DNA of 64,000 nt from Cristatella mucedo (lineage: Eukaryota; Bryozoa; Phylactolaemata; Cristatellidae). The notes under the pieces were generated by a model. It was not told the DNA's origin. It did not search any database and saw only the letters and a list, made by a program, of their open reading frames with translations. Every line of letters starts with the position of its first letter. The stretch's first letter is position 1. This document shows, in pieces, positions 22,061 through 34,067 of this stretch. Location of the stretch: positions 186,001-250,000 of the forward strand of contig WPIO01000204.1 of NCBI GenBank assembly GCA_009760855.2, given 5' to 3'. The position numbers and the translations under genes were made by a program.

Positions 22061-22390
22061 TTAGACAGCCAGAAGGAGGCCGGTATTACCCAACGGTGAG
22101 AGGCATTGTCTTTGTTGAAGATCTGATAGCAACTGATTCAAACGATGACCCATGCGAGAAACTGCACATTTTATGGCCAAACGATTCGCGAACAACAATT
22201 GCAACCTGCCACCAACCTTGTCAGAACGCATGGACTGATAGAATGAGAACCCGAGTGGGGTGGTCTCGGAAATACAGCTACTGGAACAATGCGTCATCCA
22301 GGTTTCGGTAAGCAGAAATGCATCTAGCTTCTCCTGGACCACCTTATCGCGGATAAGTAACCCCTTGGTTTTTAGCGAGCGGAGATTTGG
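22061..22390 (-). pseudogene. LINE-B1 AP-endonuclease domain, N-terminal part
   Basis: Downstream of the LINE-A1 junction the minus frame reads LRSLKTKGLLIRDKVV, LDAFLLTETWM (the TETW motif carries the metal-binding glutamate), TTPLGFSFYQ and VGGRLQLLFAN, followed by frame changes through the segment that should encode the VYRPP-type motif. The open frame runs upstream into LINE-A1 codons (from 22486), which makes an artificial chimeric ORF. It is truncated at or just before the start of the endonuclease domain. Confidence 0.82.
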
Positions 22391-22918
22391 TGTCATCAAT
22401 CCATGCAACAAGTGAGTTGAGAGAATTTGAGATGCTCGAAGGCTAGGAGGGATCAAAGCAATGGTACAACTGGGTATCATCCGCATATAAGTGAAAGCCT
22501 ACATTGTGCTTGGCAATCTCATCAGCAAGAGGCAGAGTATAAACCTTGAAAAGAACCGGACCTAGCAAGGAGCTAGCACGGAGCCCTGAGGTAATCTATA
22601 TTTCAGAGGTACCTCAGATGATCTTTGTCCATTCACGCCAATACTCTGGAGTCTCCCATTGAGATATGACCTGAACCACTACAGAGCAGTGCCAGTGATG
22701 CCCAGGCGAGATGAGAGGCGCTCTTGAAGAACTTTATGATCGATGGTATCAAAAGCAGCCGAAAGATCGAGGAAAACAAGCAGAGACACTCTACCCATAT
22801 CTGCATTCCTAAGTAGGTCGTTTTATACCCTAAGCAATGCTGACTCTGTGGAGTGATTAGCTCTAAAGCCAGACTGGAACTTACTAGCAAGGTGTGTGGT
22901 TTCGATATATGAGTTCAG
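22391..22918 (-). pseudogene. LINE-A1 reverse transcriptase catalytic core
   Basis: Broken minus-strand frames give FQSGFRANHSTESALLRV, VFLDLSAAFDTIDHKVL (about 22735-22775), FRSYLNGRLQSIGVNG (about 22630), PQGSVLAP (about 22575) and GFHLYADDTQLY (about 22465-22500). Both catalytic blocks are readable, including an intact YADD. In-frame stops at several points and one apparent frame change break the gene. LINE-B1 interrupts it at 22391, just after ..SLVAWIDD. Confidence 0.85.
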
Positions 22919-23705
22919 CTAGTCCGCCACGCCCCGTTCCAGTGTCTTTGATAAGAATGGTAGAAGGGAGACTGCGTGGTAGTTGCTTAAGTTCTCTTGG
23001 TCTAGTGTTGCTTTCTTGAGAAGTGGCCTGACTACAGCTTTTTTAAAAGGTGCTGGGACATGACCAGAGGCTAATGACATTTTAACGATGTTAGTTATGC
23101 ATGGCAGCAACAGATCAATGCAACGCAGGAGTAGGACAGCGGGAATAGGGTCTAGAGGACTTGTTGTCTTCTTTGATTGCGATACGAACTTTAGGACTAG
23201 ATCACTAGTGACCTGCTTAAATGCAGACATTGAGGTGCAGCCAGGAACCGAGGAACAACATTCTAGTGGGGAGGTTGTCATCGCAGGGATGGATTCCCTG
23301 ATCTTGTCTATCTTCTGCACAAAGAATCGAGAGAAGCGATCGGCTAGATCATCACAAGGATCATCAGGTAAGGAACTAATCTGGGAACGGTTGAGGAGAT
23401 GGTTTAGTGTCGACATCAGCATTTTTGGATTGTGCATCTGTGATTGAACAATGTTTCTATAGAAGCTAGACTTGGCCTTTGCTAAGATCGATTGGTACGA
23501 CCTACCAATGTCAATGTCTTCATATGCCTGGCGATGGACAGATAGTCCAGATCTTATGTATGCTTTTTCAAGCTTTCGTTTAGTAGACCTGGCTAGTGTA
23601 ATGTCTGTGGTAAACCATAGGCCTTCGGGGCGGGGGTGCACAGTGCGCTTTGTCAGAGGTGCAAACTCGTCGAGCGTGTCAGCTAGTGTCGTGTTGTAGC
23701 TATCT
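22919..23705 (-). pseudogene. LINE-A1 linker and N-terminal reverse transcriptase
   Basis: A 240-residue open minus-strand frame (23641-22919), extended upstream with DEFAPLTKRTVHPRPEG. It includes the linker between endonuclease and RT (LWFTTDITLARSTKRKLEKA), SSFYRNIVQ, LMSTLNHLLNRS, SRFFVQKIDKIRESI, TSPLDPIPAVLL, FKKAVVRPLLKKATL and SNYHAVSLLPFLSKTLER. NYRPVSLLP is the usual form; here R-P is H-A. A stop at about 22919 ends the frame and RT continues in broken pieces. Confidence 0.87.
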
Positions 23706-23707
23706 AC

Positions 23708-24085
23708 TTATGATGACAGATCGGAGGGAGGACTGAGCAGCAGAGGTGAAGCAGACATTATTGCACGGACAGAGTCGATGTAAAGGGTCTTGAGGTTTCC
23801 CGATTCACAGGTTATTTTAGAGGAGGATGTGGGTACACACTGTAGATTGAATGAGGTCTGCATGTGGTTAGATAAGCAGGATTTGGTAATAATTGGTGAT
23901 GATAAAGTGCACTTGTATGAGAATTTCTGGTCGAGTGTGTGACCCTTGATGTGGGTAGGGCCATGCACATGAGCCACAAGAGACAATTTGTCAGTCAACG
24001 CAGTAACTTCGGTGCGCAAAGCGTCAGGTAAGTTATCAAAGTGAACGTTGAAATTACCCATAGAGGAAGGATTGATTACTCGCAC
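23708..24085 (-). pseudogene. LINE-A1 AP-endonuclease, C-terminal half
   Basis: The minus-strand frame has MGNFNVHFDN where the family motif is GDFN, so the aspartate is replaced by asparagine. It then has HVHGPTHIKGHTLDQKF (usually LDLV), SNHMQTSFNLQ and a stop after PPSDLSS. The D-to-N change alone would be expected to cripple nicking. It overlaps the N-terminal frame in a different phase, so a frameshift lies around 24060-24085. Confidence 0.83.
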
Positions 24086-24666
24086 ACTGAATCGAAATGA
24101 GATCGGAGAAATCTGAGATAAAGGAGGATTTGGTACCAGGTGGGCGATAGACTACTGCCACTATCGGTAGCTTGTTTTCGGGTGAGACCAAGGCAATTGA
24201 TTCAAAAGACTGCTTCGAGGGTACCGAAAATGGCTTGAAGTTGAATTTCGAGCGCACGATAATAGCATCTCCACCCCCAGTTTTGATTGGTCTAGGGGTG
24301 TGAAAGAACGAGAAACCAGATGGAGTAGCGTCTTTAATTGTCGGGCAGTTTATCCATTTCAGCCAAGTTTCGGTTAGGGCGAGCAAGTCGATACCATTTT
24401 CAGAAATAAGGTCGCTTTTTACCAGAGGTTTATTGCACATTGAGCGAGGATTCCCAAGGTAAGGTTTAAGTCTGGCCGATGGAGCTACAACAGGCCTAAT
24501 AACCATCAAGTTAGAGATATTTACAGTGATGCATGTGGGGAAGCGTGCTGAGCGGTTCGAGACAATGCTAGGAATACCAAACGAGCGGGTACTCAGCTCG
24601 CAGTTCCCGCCCAACGAGCGGCGTCTGAGCTGGCGGTTCCGGCCACCTCGGCGGCTATGGGGAATA
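24054..24666 (-). pseudogene. LINE-A1 AP-endonuclease, N-terminal half
   Basis: Open minus-strand frame with LLALTETWLKW (about 24345-24390), PSGFSFFHTPR (about 24290-24325), TGGGDAIIVRSKFNF, FESIALVS and LPIVAVVYRPPGTKSSF (about 24125-24170). These are the successive blocks of an APE-type LINE endonuclease. The upstream part is arginine-rich (GKRIPHSRRGGRNRQ). The ATG at 24677 lies in the flanking satellite beyond the target duplication, so it is not the original start and the protein's true N-terminus is missing or unknown. Confidence 0.86.
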
Positions 24667-24672
24667 CGTTTT

Positions 24673-27600
24673 CCCATCTTCAGAGCATGACTGACGTTTG
24701 CTCAAGAGTTTACTTATCAAGAGAAAACGACAGGCACTATCTGTAGACGGAGTTTCTCTTACGATCAAACGAGTAGGCTTTATTATTAACATTTTGCCCT
24801 GTACCTACGAAACACAACGGCTTCAGATTTGAAGAGGTTTTATCTATCTACACAAATGCCCTTGACCATTATGACCTCGTTTTAAAACAGCTAAAAATAG
24901 CTACTGCAGTAATGACATGACATACAGACAAGCGATTACAGTAGTAACCGAGATATCATGCAACATGACGTGGCAGTGATACAACACTCAATGTGACCGA
25001 ACAGTGGCTTCCAAATGTCAGTCTGGTAAAGACGATAGTAATTATTTCACCATCATCAAAACAGGCATTGCAATTACGAACCACTAATTTCAAAATACCG
25101 TACCAGTCATGAAGCCGTGTTCTCGGTCAAGAGTAACAATCACGAAGCCGTTACGCTGAGGGCAGACACAAATCATTAGTGCCGAGTTCATGTAGCTGCG
25201 AAAGAGCCTTCTATATACGCCCTAGTAGGACATACAAAGGAATCAAATTAAGACACTGCACAACATTTAAAGTTGTATCTCAAAGCCATTACTGCTTATT
25301 TGCGGGTCAGTTTGCCAATCTAATGCAACCTATAATTCAATCAATGAACTCATACTGACTAAATAATTGAATAACTAGATTTGACGTTGTATTGAGCGAC
25401 AAATGCCGTAAGGAAGCCCATCTTTCAGGTGCAGTAGTGGAAGTTGTGGTAGCATCATTTGCAAGTAGTTTCGGCTGTGTTTGTTAACAATATGCTTATG
25501 ATGAACTCAGAGGTGGCAGTAATTGTCGTAGAAACCTCGTCGTCGTAATCGAACTAAACGCAGCAGCTCTCAGCCTATAGCCTCGGCATATCTGCCAAGT
25601 GTTCAGCCCGTCTTTGGCTGTCGGCTCGTTTATGTTGTCAACTCGAGAGTACCAATAATAGGAACAACTGCTGACGATAACTTTCGACACAGCCTCTCTG
25701 TTCATCGAGCACATTTAAATTTTCGGTCTCCTAGTGACTGGTACGAATGTGCCGACTTTATCAGGGTGAAAAGCGTCTACCGATCGAGACTTGATTAAGT
25801 AGAGCTTCTTTAAAAACAGCTCCTACAGCAATCAGAGATCAGCCTGAAAAGCCACTGCTTTAAAATAAAGAGCTGAAATTGAAGTTGGTCTGGTCATAGT
25901 AGTTCAGTCATGCGATTTTACAAAAGCAAGCACTTGTCATGTGAAGTGGTGCAAACCCAGTAAGGCATGGACTTGCAATGATCCTAAGTGTTGGTGCGAA
26001 TAAAAAAAATGCGAAAAATCTTTGCGTGTTGAATAAAGTCAGCAGAGCCATCCCAGAACCATTTCGGAGAGTACCGGCAGCAGTTTCAAAGCGATTAAGC
26101 CAAGCTGTCGTATCATTGTTAAGACCCCAAAATTTTTTTGCACTGCAAAGTTATTAGAATGCACTTTAAAAATATCAGAGCAAGATTTCATTGCCACCTT
26201 AGCTGTCTCTACTTGCATCTGAAATGTAGCAAGGTAGGCACTGGGAACTTACATTTCACTTGGCCTTTTCCGGTAATAGAAACACGACTTTACATTACGT
26301 ATCGCGAAACGCAAGTGAGCATTGCTGACACCTAAAACATACCACATTCTCTTGCATCACTTACATCGTCAAAGTGTAGCTGAAAGATGCTGCAGGGTAT
26401 AGTTAACACGAGCAAATAGCAGGCCCGGTGGAGTGTGAGAGCATAGCTATTCTGACTGTGCTAAAGAGGATTTCTGATAGGCAAATCACTGTCCACACAT
26501 ATAAAGCGTTCAGTCTTAGGTCCATTTTTCAGAACATGACTAACGGTCACTCAAGAGTTAGTTTATCAAGAACAAACGGCAGGCACTCTCTGTAGACAGA
26601 GTTCCTTTTGCAATCAAGCAAGTAGGGTTTCTCATTAAGCTTAAGCCTAGTGCCAACTCTGCACAAATGTATCCACTTTAACGAGATTCTATGTATCTAC
26701 GCAAATGACCTCTACCACTCCGACCTGATCATAGAAAGCTACCACGGCAATGACCAATCAATAAAAAAGCGGCAACAATAGTAACCTAGATATAGTGAAA
26801 TATGACGTAGGAGTGATATTGCAGTCACGTGACCACGCTGTAGCGTGCCAATGGCAGTCCAGGAAAGACTAGCAATGACTTTTCAATCGTGAAAAGCACA
26901 CACAGTATTTAGGAACTTGTAATTCAAAAATAATTTAGAAATTATTAAGCAGTGATCTCAGTCAAGAGTAACAACCATAGATCCTTCGTGCTGAGGGCAG
27001 TCCCAAATCATTCATGTCAAGCCACTGTTGCAACGAATGAACCTTCAATTGAATACCTAGTGGAAAATAAAAAGCAATCAAGTTAAGACAATGCAGAGGT
27101 CTTAAAGTTCTATCTCAAACCGTCATTGTTTATGGACGAGTCAGTTTGCTAATGTAAAGCAACTTATTATTTAATCAATGGACCTATATCTGCAAATACA
27201 GTAAGGAAGTAATACTCTCAGGTACAGTAATTGAAGTTTTGGAAGCATCATGTTCATATAGTTTTAGAGGAGTTTGCTTAAGAATATATTTATGATGAGC
27301 ACAGAGGTGGCACTAATTATCGCTAGAACTTAGTCTTATAAACGCAGCGAAACCCGCAGCCCTCAGCCTATAGCCAGGGCATACGTGACAAGTGTTCCAT
27401 CCGTATTTTGCATTCAGCTCGTTTTTAACGTGAACTAAAGAGTACAAGTAATAAGAACAACAGCAGACGTTAAATTTCGACACAGCCTCGTTTTGCATCG
27501 AGCGAAATTTCATTTTCACTCTCCTAGCGACTGATACGAATACACCGACTTTAACAAGATATAATACGTCTACCTATAGAGACTCGATAAGCCCGAGCTA

Positions 27601-27835
27601 CTGTTGAAAACAGTTCCTGTAGCGATCTCAGATTAGCCTGCAAAACCATGCTTTAAAGACAAAACTGACATCGCAGATGCTGTGGTTGGAGTAGTGCAGT
27701 CATGCGATATTACTGGATCCAGCACGAGCCATGTGAAGTGAAGCGAATACAGTACTGCATTGACGTGGCCATCATCCTACTCAGCAGTGAAAACTACGAA
27801 ACGTCATGTGAGAATACTCTTTCTGACGTGTAAAG
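24673..27835. repeat. Satellite block 1 (old), right part
   Basis: Satellite resumes at the base after the LINE-A1 target duplication (catcttcagagcatgactg, matching 14265 and 16022). Anchors of the tctacctat..gagactcgat type recur at about 24850, 25775, 26690 and 27567 (0.88-0.93 kb). The dimer anchor is at 26370. The block ends at about 27835, where the text switches to the block 2 sequence gtcatgcaagacta. Confidence 0.87.
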
Positions 27836-28102
27836 TCATGCAAGACTATTTTCACAGCGACTATGCTCTGGAAACTATACTGCAGGAGCAATCACACAGC
27901 TGAAACTGGAAGACGTCGTACCGGTTGTGCAGCGGTCGCATATTCATTGCAGCCACTGTCGCACCTTCCCAAAGTGAGCCATCAGGGAACGCTAAAATTT
28001 CTCAAGGCAAGCAGGTGCACCATTAGCAGTGCTATCGATCAGAGACCTGCAAAGGTTTACTGCCGTCGTTAGACCATTCTCCAGCAATGTCACACGAGTA
28101 AC

Positions 28103-29954
28103 GTGAAGCGGGCGTGGCCCTATTCGTGAGAATTCACCTGGTAAACGTGCTGCTCGTGCTTTGTTGAACTTCACCTCGAACCTAAATTCAATAACTAAAA
28201 CCCGGTAAGGAAACGACTATGGCTTACAGGCGCTGATCTCATCGAATCATCCAAATTTGACAACTGTAGCCAGAATGTGTATAACGCTTGCTGAAGAATA
28301 TACCAAAAGTAAACCGAACTGCAGGCATCATCTTACGGTGAGAATTTTAATATTAACTCTAAGCAAAAACACTTTCTTATGGTTGCAAATCACTCACATA
28401 CCTTCATGGCACTTAGTTGCATTTTAGTCGACCGAGTGTGTATGACAGAATCTCAAGAATATATCTATCAGGAGACCACGACACCCACGATCGGTCGGCA
28501 GAGGTTCGATACTTATAGTTAATAACTAAATATGCTAAACAGTAAAGCAAGACGTAACCGTAGGTGTAACAAACCGACAGTGCTAGTACTACGTCTCATA
28601 ATGTGACGCACTACAAAAAGAATAGAAGGTTAACAGAAATGTCTATTACACTGACCAGTGAGGTCTTGCAACTTCACAGCATAGGTAACAGTCAGGCAAT
28701 GCATATCTGTGCACTGGTTTAACTGCTATCATTCTACCTTAGAGTAAGATATAAATCGTTGTCATACAAGACCAGTTATGTGGTAACTTTGCCAGCAAAA
28801 CCATTGTGTAAGAGCAATCACAAAGCTTACTCTTTACGATATTGTACCGGTTATACAACAAACGTATAAAGCCACACTCGAGCCATCACCTTGCCTTCAT
28901 ACAGTGAGCCCATGGATAAGGCAAATGCCCATTAAGCTAAGCAGCTGCACCAGTCACAACCCATAGATCGAAGCCCTGTAAAATTAAGAGCAGTCGTTAA
29001 ACTGATCTGCAGCAATCTCACTAAAGTATTATCAAGCGACCGTAGCGATAGCTAAGTCTATTTACCTGGTAATTTTGCAGCTTGTGTGATCTTACATTTT
29101 ACATAGAACCGTAAATAAACAACAAAACATCCGACTACAAAACGACTAAAGCTTACAAGCAGTGCACACTTTCAAGGAATCAACATTTTGTTGCTTTTAC
29201 CAGAATATGCCTTACGTCTGTTGTAGACTATACAGAAAAAACCGAATATATGGCACCATCTTGCTGCGATAAGTTCACTATTAGTCCTATACAAATACGC
29301 GTTAATGTTATTAAAAATTTCTTGCATACCTTCACGGAACCTAGTTGCATGTTAGTCGACCAAGCGTGTGAGGCGTAATCTTAATTGTATATCTATCATG
29401 AGACCACAACACACGATCGGTCAACTGAGACTCGACAATCATTATTACGAATCAAATAAGCTAAACAGAAATGCAAGACATAACTTTAAGAGAAGAGAAC
29501 TCCCAGTACTAGTACTTCACTCGTCTTCTTGACTTGCCGTATAAATGCTAGTAGGTTTACTTAAATATCAACTGAATCTACCACTGAGGGTCATGCGATC
29601 CCACTACACAAGTTACAGTAAAACAATACACATCAAAGCATCAGTATAACTGCAGCCATGCTAGTTCAGCATTAACAATCGATTGCAGTCCTGCAAGACT
29701 AATTTTGCAGTGACTTTGCTCTGGAAACGATACTGCAAGAGCGATCACACAGCTGAAATTTGAAGACGTCGTACCGGTTGTACAGTGGTCGCATATTCAT
29801 TGCAGCCATTGTCGTACATTCTTAAAGTGAGCCACCAGAGAACGCGAAAACTCCTTAAGGTAAGCAGCTGCACCTTTAGCAGTGCTATCGATCAAAGACC
29901 TGCAAAGATTTAATGCCGTCGTTAGACCAATCTGCAGCCATGTTACACAAGTAA
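28103..29954. repeat. Block 2 unit 1, S type (1.85 kb)
   Basis: First complete unit after the junction with block 1. It is the most diverged of the core units, for example gacggaatctc reads gacagaatctc, in keeping with its edge position. No 410 bp duplication. Confidence 0.85.
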
Positions 29955-31807
29955 CGTGAAGCGGGCGTGGCCCTATTCGTGACAATTGACCCGGTAATCG
30001 TGCTGCTTGCGCTGAGTTGAATTTCACCTCGATCCTAAATTAAATAACAAAACACCTGGTTACAAAACGACTATGGCATACCGGCGGTAATCTCATTGAA
30101 GGCATCCACATTTTACAACTGTAGACAGAATGTGGCTAACTCTCGCTGAAGTATATACTAAAAGCACACCGAACTGCAGGCATCATCTTTCGGCGAGAAT
30201 TTTACTATTAGCTGTAAGCAAAAACGCTATTTAATCGTTAAAAAACACTTAAATACCTTTATGGCACTTAGTTGAATTTTCGTCGAGCGAGCGTGTATGA
30301 CGGAATCTCATGAATATATCTATCAGGAGACCACGACACCCACTATCGGTCGGCAGAGGTTCAGTACTTATAGTTAATAACGAAATATTCTCAACAGTAA
30401 AGCAAGACGTAACCGTAGTTGCAACGAACCGACAGTGGTAATACTAAGTGTCGGCATATGACGTACTACAAAAAATACTAGGTTTACTGAAATGTCAATA
30501 AAACCTACAAGTGAGTTCTTGCAACCTCAGAGCATCGGTCACAGTCAGGCAATACTTATCTATGCACACGTTTAACAGCTTTCATTCTACCGTAGAGTAA
30601 GATATAAATCGCAGTCGTACAAGACCAGTTATGTGGTAACTTTGCCAGCGAAACTATTGTGTAAGAGCAATCTTAAAGCTCATTCTTTACGATATCGTAC
30701 CGGTTACAAAACAAACGTATAAAGCCACTGGAGTCATCGCCTTGCCATTATACAGTGAGCTCTTGGATAAGACAAATGCCCCTTAAGCTAAGCAGCTGCA
30801 CCAGTCAAAAGCCATCGATCGAAGCCCTGTAAAATTAAGAGAAGTCGCTGAACCGATCTGCAGCAATCTCACTAAAGTAATATCAAGCGACCGTAGCTAC
30901 GGCCAAGTTTATTTACCCGGTAAATTTGCAGCTGGTGTGATTTTACATTTTACCTAGAACCTTGAATAAACAACAGCACATCCGATTACAAAACTACTAA
31001 AGCTCACAAGCAGTGCACACGTTCAATGTATCAAAATTTTGTTGTTGTAGCCAGAACATCCCTTACGTCTGGTTAAGACGATACTAAAAGAGACCGAAAA
31101 TCAGGCGTCATGTTGCAGCAGTACATTCACAATTAGTCCTATACGAATACGCTTTAATGTTATTGAAAAATTCCTTAACACCTTCACGGCAACGAATTGC
31201 ATTTAGTCGACCGAGCGTGTGAGGAGGGGTCTGAAGAATATATCCATCATGAGACCACGATACACACGATTGGTCGACAGTGACTCGATAATCATTATTA
31301 CAAATCAAATTAGCCAAACAGTAATCCAAACCATGACTTCAAGAGAAAAATACTTCCAGTTCTAGTACTTTGCTCGTCTTCGTGACGTGCCGTATAAATT
31401 CTAGTAGGTTTACTGAAATATCGAATGAATCTACCACTGAGGGTCATGCGATCCCACTACACAAGTTACAGTAAAGCGATACACATCAAAGCATCAGTAT
31501 GACTGCAGCCATGCAAACTCAGCATTACCAATCGTTAGCAGTCATGCAAGACTAATTTTGCAGCGACTTTGCTCTGGAAACTATACTGCAAGAGCAATCA
31601 CACAGCTGAAATTTGAAGACGTCGTACCGGTTGTACAGCAGTCGCATATTCATTGCAGCCATTTTCGTACCTTCTTAAAGTGAGCCATCAGAGAACGCAA
31701 AACTCCTTAAGGCAAGCAGCTGCACCTTTAGCAGTGCTATCGATCAAAGACCTGCAAAGATTTAATGCCGTCGTTAGACCAATCTGCAGCCATGTTACAC
31801 AAGTAAC
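29955..31807. repeat. Block 2 unit 2, S type (1.85 kb)
   Basis: A dimer of two half-units of about 0.925 kb without the 410 bp duplication. A single acatccgatt motif occurs (30977). Confidence 0.88.
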
Positions 31808-34067
31808 GTGAAGCGGGCGTGGCCCTATTCGTGACAATTTACCTGGTAATCGTGCTGCTCGTGCTGTGTTGAATTTCACCTCGATCCTAAATTAAATAAC
31901 AAAACACCTGGTTACGAAACGACTATGGCTTACCGGCGCTAATCTCATTGAAGGCATCCAAATTTCACAACTGTAGACAGAATGTTACTAACGCTCGCTG
32001 AAGTATATACTAAAAGCACACCGAACAGCAGGCATCATCTTTCGGCGAGAATTTTACTATTAGCTGTAAGCAAAAACGCTATGTAATCGTTGAAAATTAC
32101 TGACATACCTTTACGGCACTTATTTGCATTTTAGTCGACCGAGTGTGTATGACGGAATCTCATGAATATATCTATCAGGAGACCTCGACACCCACTATCG
32201 GTCGGCAGAGGTTCACTACTTACAGGTAATAACGAAATATTCTCAACAGTAAAGCAAGACGTAACCGTAGTTGTAACGAACCGACAGTTGTAGTACTCAG
32301 TGTCGGTATGTGACGTACTACAAAAAGAATAGTAGGTTTACAGAAATGTCAAATACACCGACCAGTGAGGTCTCGCTACCTCACAGCAAAGGTCACAGTC
32401 AGGCAATACTTTTCTATGCACTCGTTTAATTGCTTTCATTCTACCTTAGAGTAAGATATAAATAGCAGTCATACAAGACCAAATATGTGGTAACTTTGCC
32501 AGCGAAACTATAGTGTAAGAGCAATCTTAAAGCTGACTATTTACGATATCGTACCGGTCACACAACAAACATATAAAGCCACTTGAGCCATCACCTTGCC
32601 TTCACCCAGTGAGCCCTTGGATGAGGCAAATGCTCCTTAAGCTAAGCAGCTGCACCAGTCACAAGCCATTGATCGAAGCCCTGTAAAATTAAGAGCAGTC
32701 GTTGAACCAATCTGCAGCAATCTCACTAAAGTAACATCGAGTGACCGTAGTGACAGCTAAGTTTATTAACCTGGTAAATTTGCAGCTGGTGTGATCTTAT
32801 ATTTTACCTAGAACCTTAAATAAACAACAAAACATCCGATTACAAAACGACTGAAGCTCACAAGCAGTGCACACGTTCAATGTATCAAAATTTTGTTGTT
32901 GTAGCCAAGACGTGCCTTACGTCTGCTTAAGACTATACTAAAACGAACCGTAAATCAGGCGTCAAGTTGCAGCAAAACGTTCACTATTAGTCCTATACGA
33001 ATACGCTTTAATGTTATTAAAACTTTCCGGCATACCTTCACGTCAACGAGTTGCATTTGAGTCGACCGAGCGTGTGAGGAGGGATCTCAAGAATATATCC
33101 ATCATGAGACCACGACACACACGATTGGTCGACAGAGACTCGACAATAATTATTACAAGTCAAATAAGCTAAACAGTAATGCAAGATATAAGTGTTTGTT
33201 CTTGATTTAATCAATTTTTGTTCTTTATGATAAACGATAATACATCCGATTTCAAAACGATTAAAGCTCACAAGCAGTGTCAACGTGCAAGTAATCACCA
33301 TTTTGTTGTTGTGGCTAGAATATGCCTTACGTCTGCTGAACACTATACTGAAAGGAACTAAAAATATGGCACCAGCTTGCAGCCATACGTTCACTATTAG
33401 TCGTATACGAATACGCTTTAATGTTAGTGAAAATTTCCGGAATACCTTCACAGCACCTAGTTGCATATAAGTCGACCGAGCGTGTGAGGCAGAATCTCAA
33501 GAATATATCTATCATGAGACCACGACACACACGATCGGTCGACAGTGACTCGACAATCATTATCACAAATCAAATAAGCTAAAAAGTAACGCAAGACATT
33601 TAAGAGAATCAAACTCCCAGTTCTAGTACTTTGCTCGTCTTCATGACGTGCCGTATAAATTCTGGTAGGTTTACTGAAATATCGAATGAATCTACCACTG
33701 AGGGTCATGCCATCCTACTACACAAGTTACAGAAAAGCAATACACATCAAAGCATCAGTATGACTGCAGCCATGCCAACTCAGCATTAACAATCGTTTGC
33801 AGTCATGCAAGACTAATTTTGCAGCGACTTTGCTCTGGAAACTATACTGCAAGAGCTATCACACCTGAAATTTGAAGACGTCGGATCGGTTGTACAGCGG
33901 TCGCATATGCATTGCAGCCATTGTCGTACCTTCCTAAAGTGAGCCATCAGTGAACGCGAAATCTCCTTAAGGCAAGCAGCTGTACCATTAGCAGTGCTAT
34001 CGATCAAAGACCTGCAAAGATTTAATGCCGTCGTTAGACCAGTCTGCAGCCATGTTGCACAAGTAAC
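31808..34067. repeat. Block 2 unit 3, L type (2.26 kb)
   Basis: It contains two acatccgatt motifs, at 32832 and 33242, marking a 410 bp tandem duplication. The first copy ends with a tgttcttgatttaatcaatt bridge not found in S units. Confidence 0.9.

Larger units (their letters stand above)
19401..22390 (-). mobile_element. LINE-B1, nested in LINE-A1
   Basis: A second, distinct CR1/L2-like LINE on the minus strand, about 2.99 kb, with endonuclease (22390-21470), linker (21465-21240), reverse transcriptase (21239-20083) and C-terminal region (20082-19450). It interrupts LINE-A1 between the codons for ..SLVAWIDD (ending about 22391) and TWMAATF (starting about 19397), in the same orientation. 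About 5 bp of LINE-A seem missing at the junction rather than duplicated. The 3' end reads ..gttactgacggagatacatt. It is truncated at or just before the first endonuclease motif. Confidence 0.9.
18407..24666 (-). mobile_element. LINE-A1, the longest LINE-A copy, inserted in satellite
   Basis: A CR1/L2-type non-LTR retrotransposon read on the minus strand: endonuclease (24.67-23.7 kb), linker and reverse transcriptase (23.7-22.4 kb), a nested LINE-B1 (19401-22390), then reverse transcriptase C-terminus (19400-18700), 3' UTR and stem-loop ending in (TTA)n at 18407-18430. It is flanked by a 6 bp direct repeat cgtttt at 18401-18406 and 24667-24672, a good target site duplication. Satellite phase continues across it: removing the insertion gives an anchor spacing of 1.85 kb (18257 to 26370). 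No ORF1-like protein is present, so it is probably 5'-truncated. Its own length is about 3.3 kb. Confidence 0.9.
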
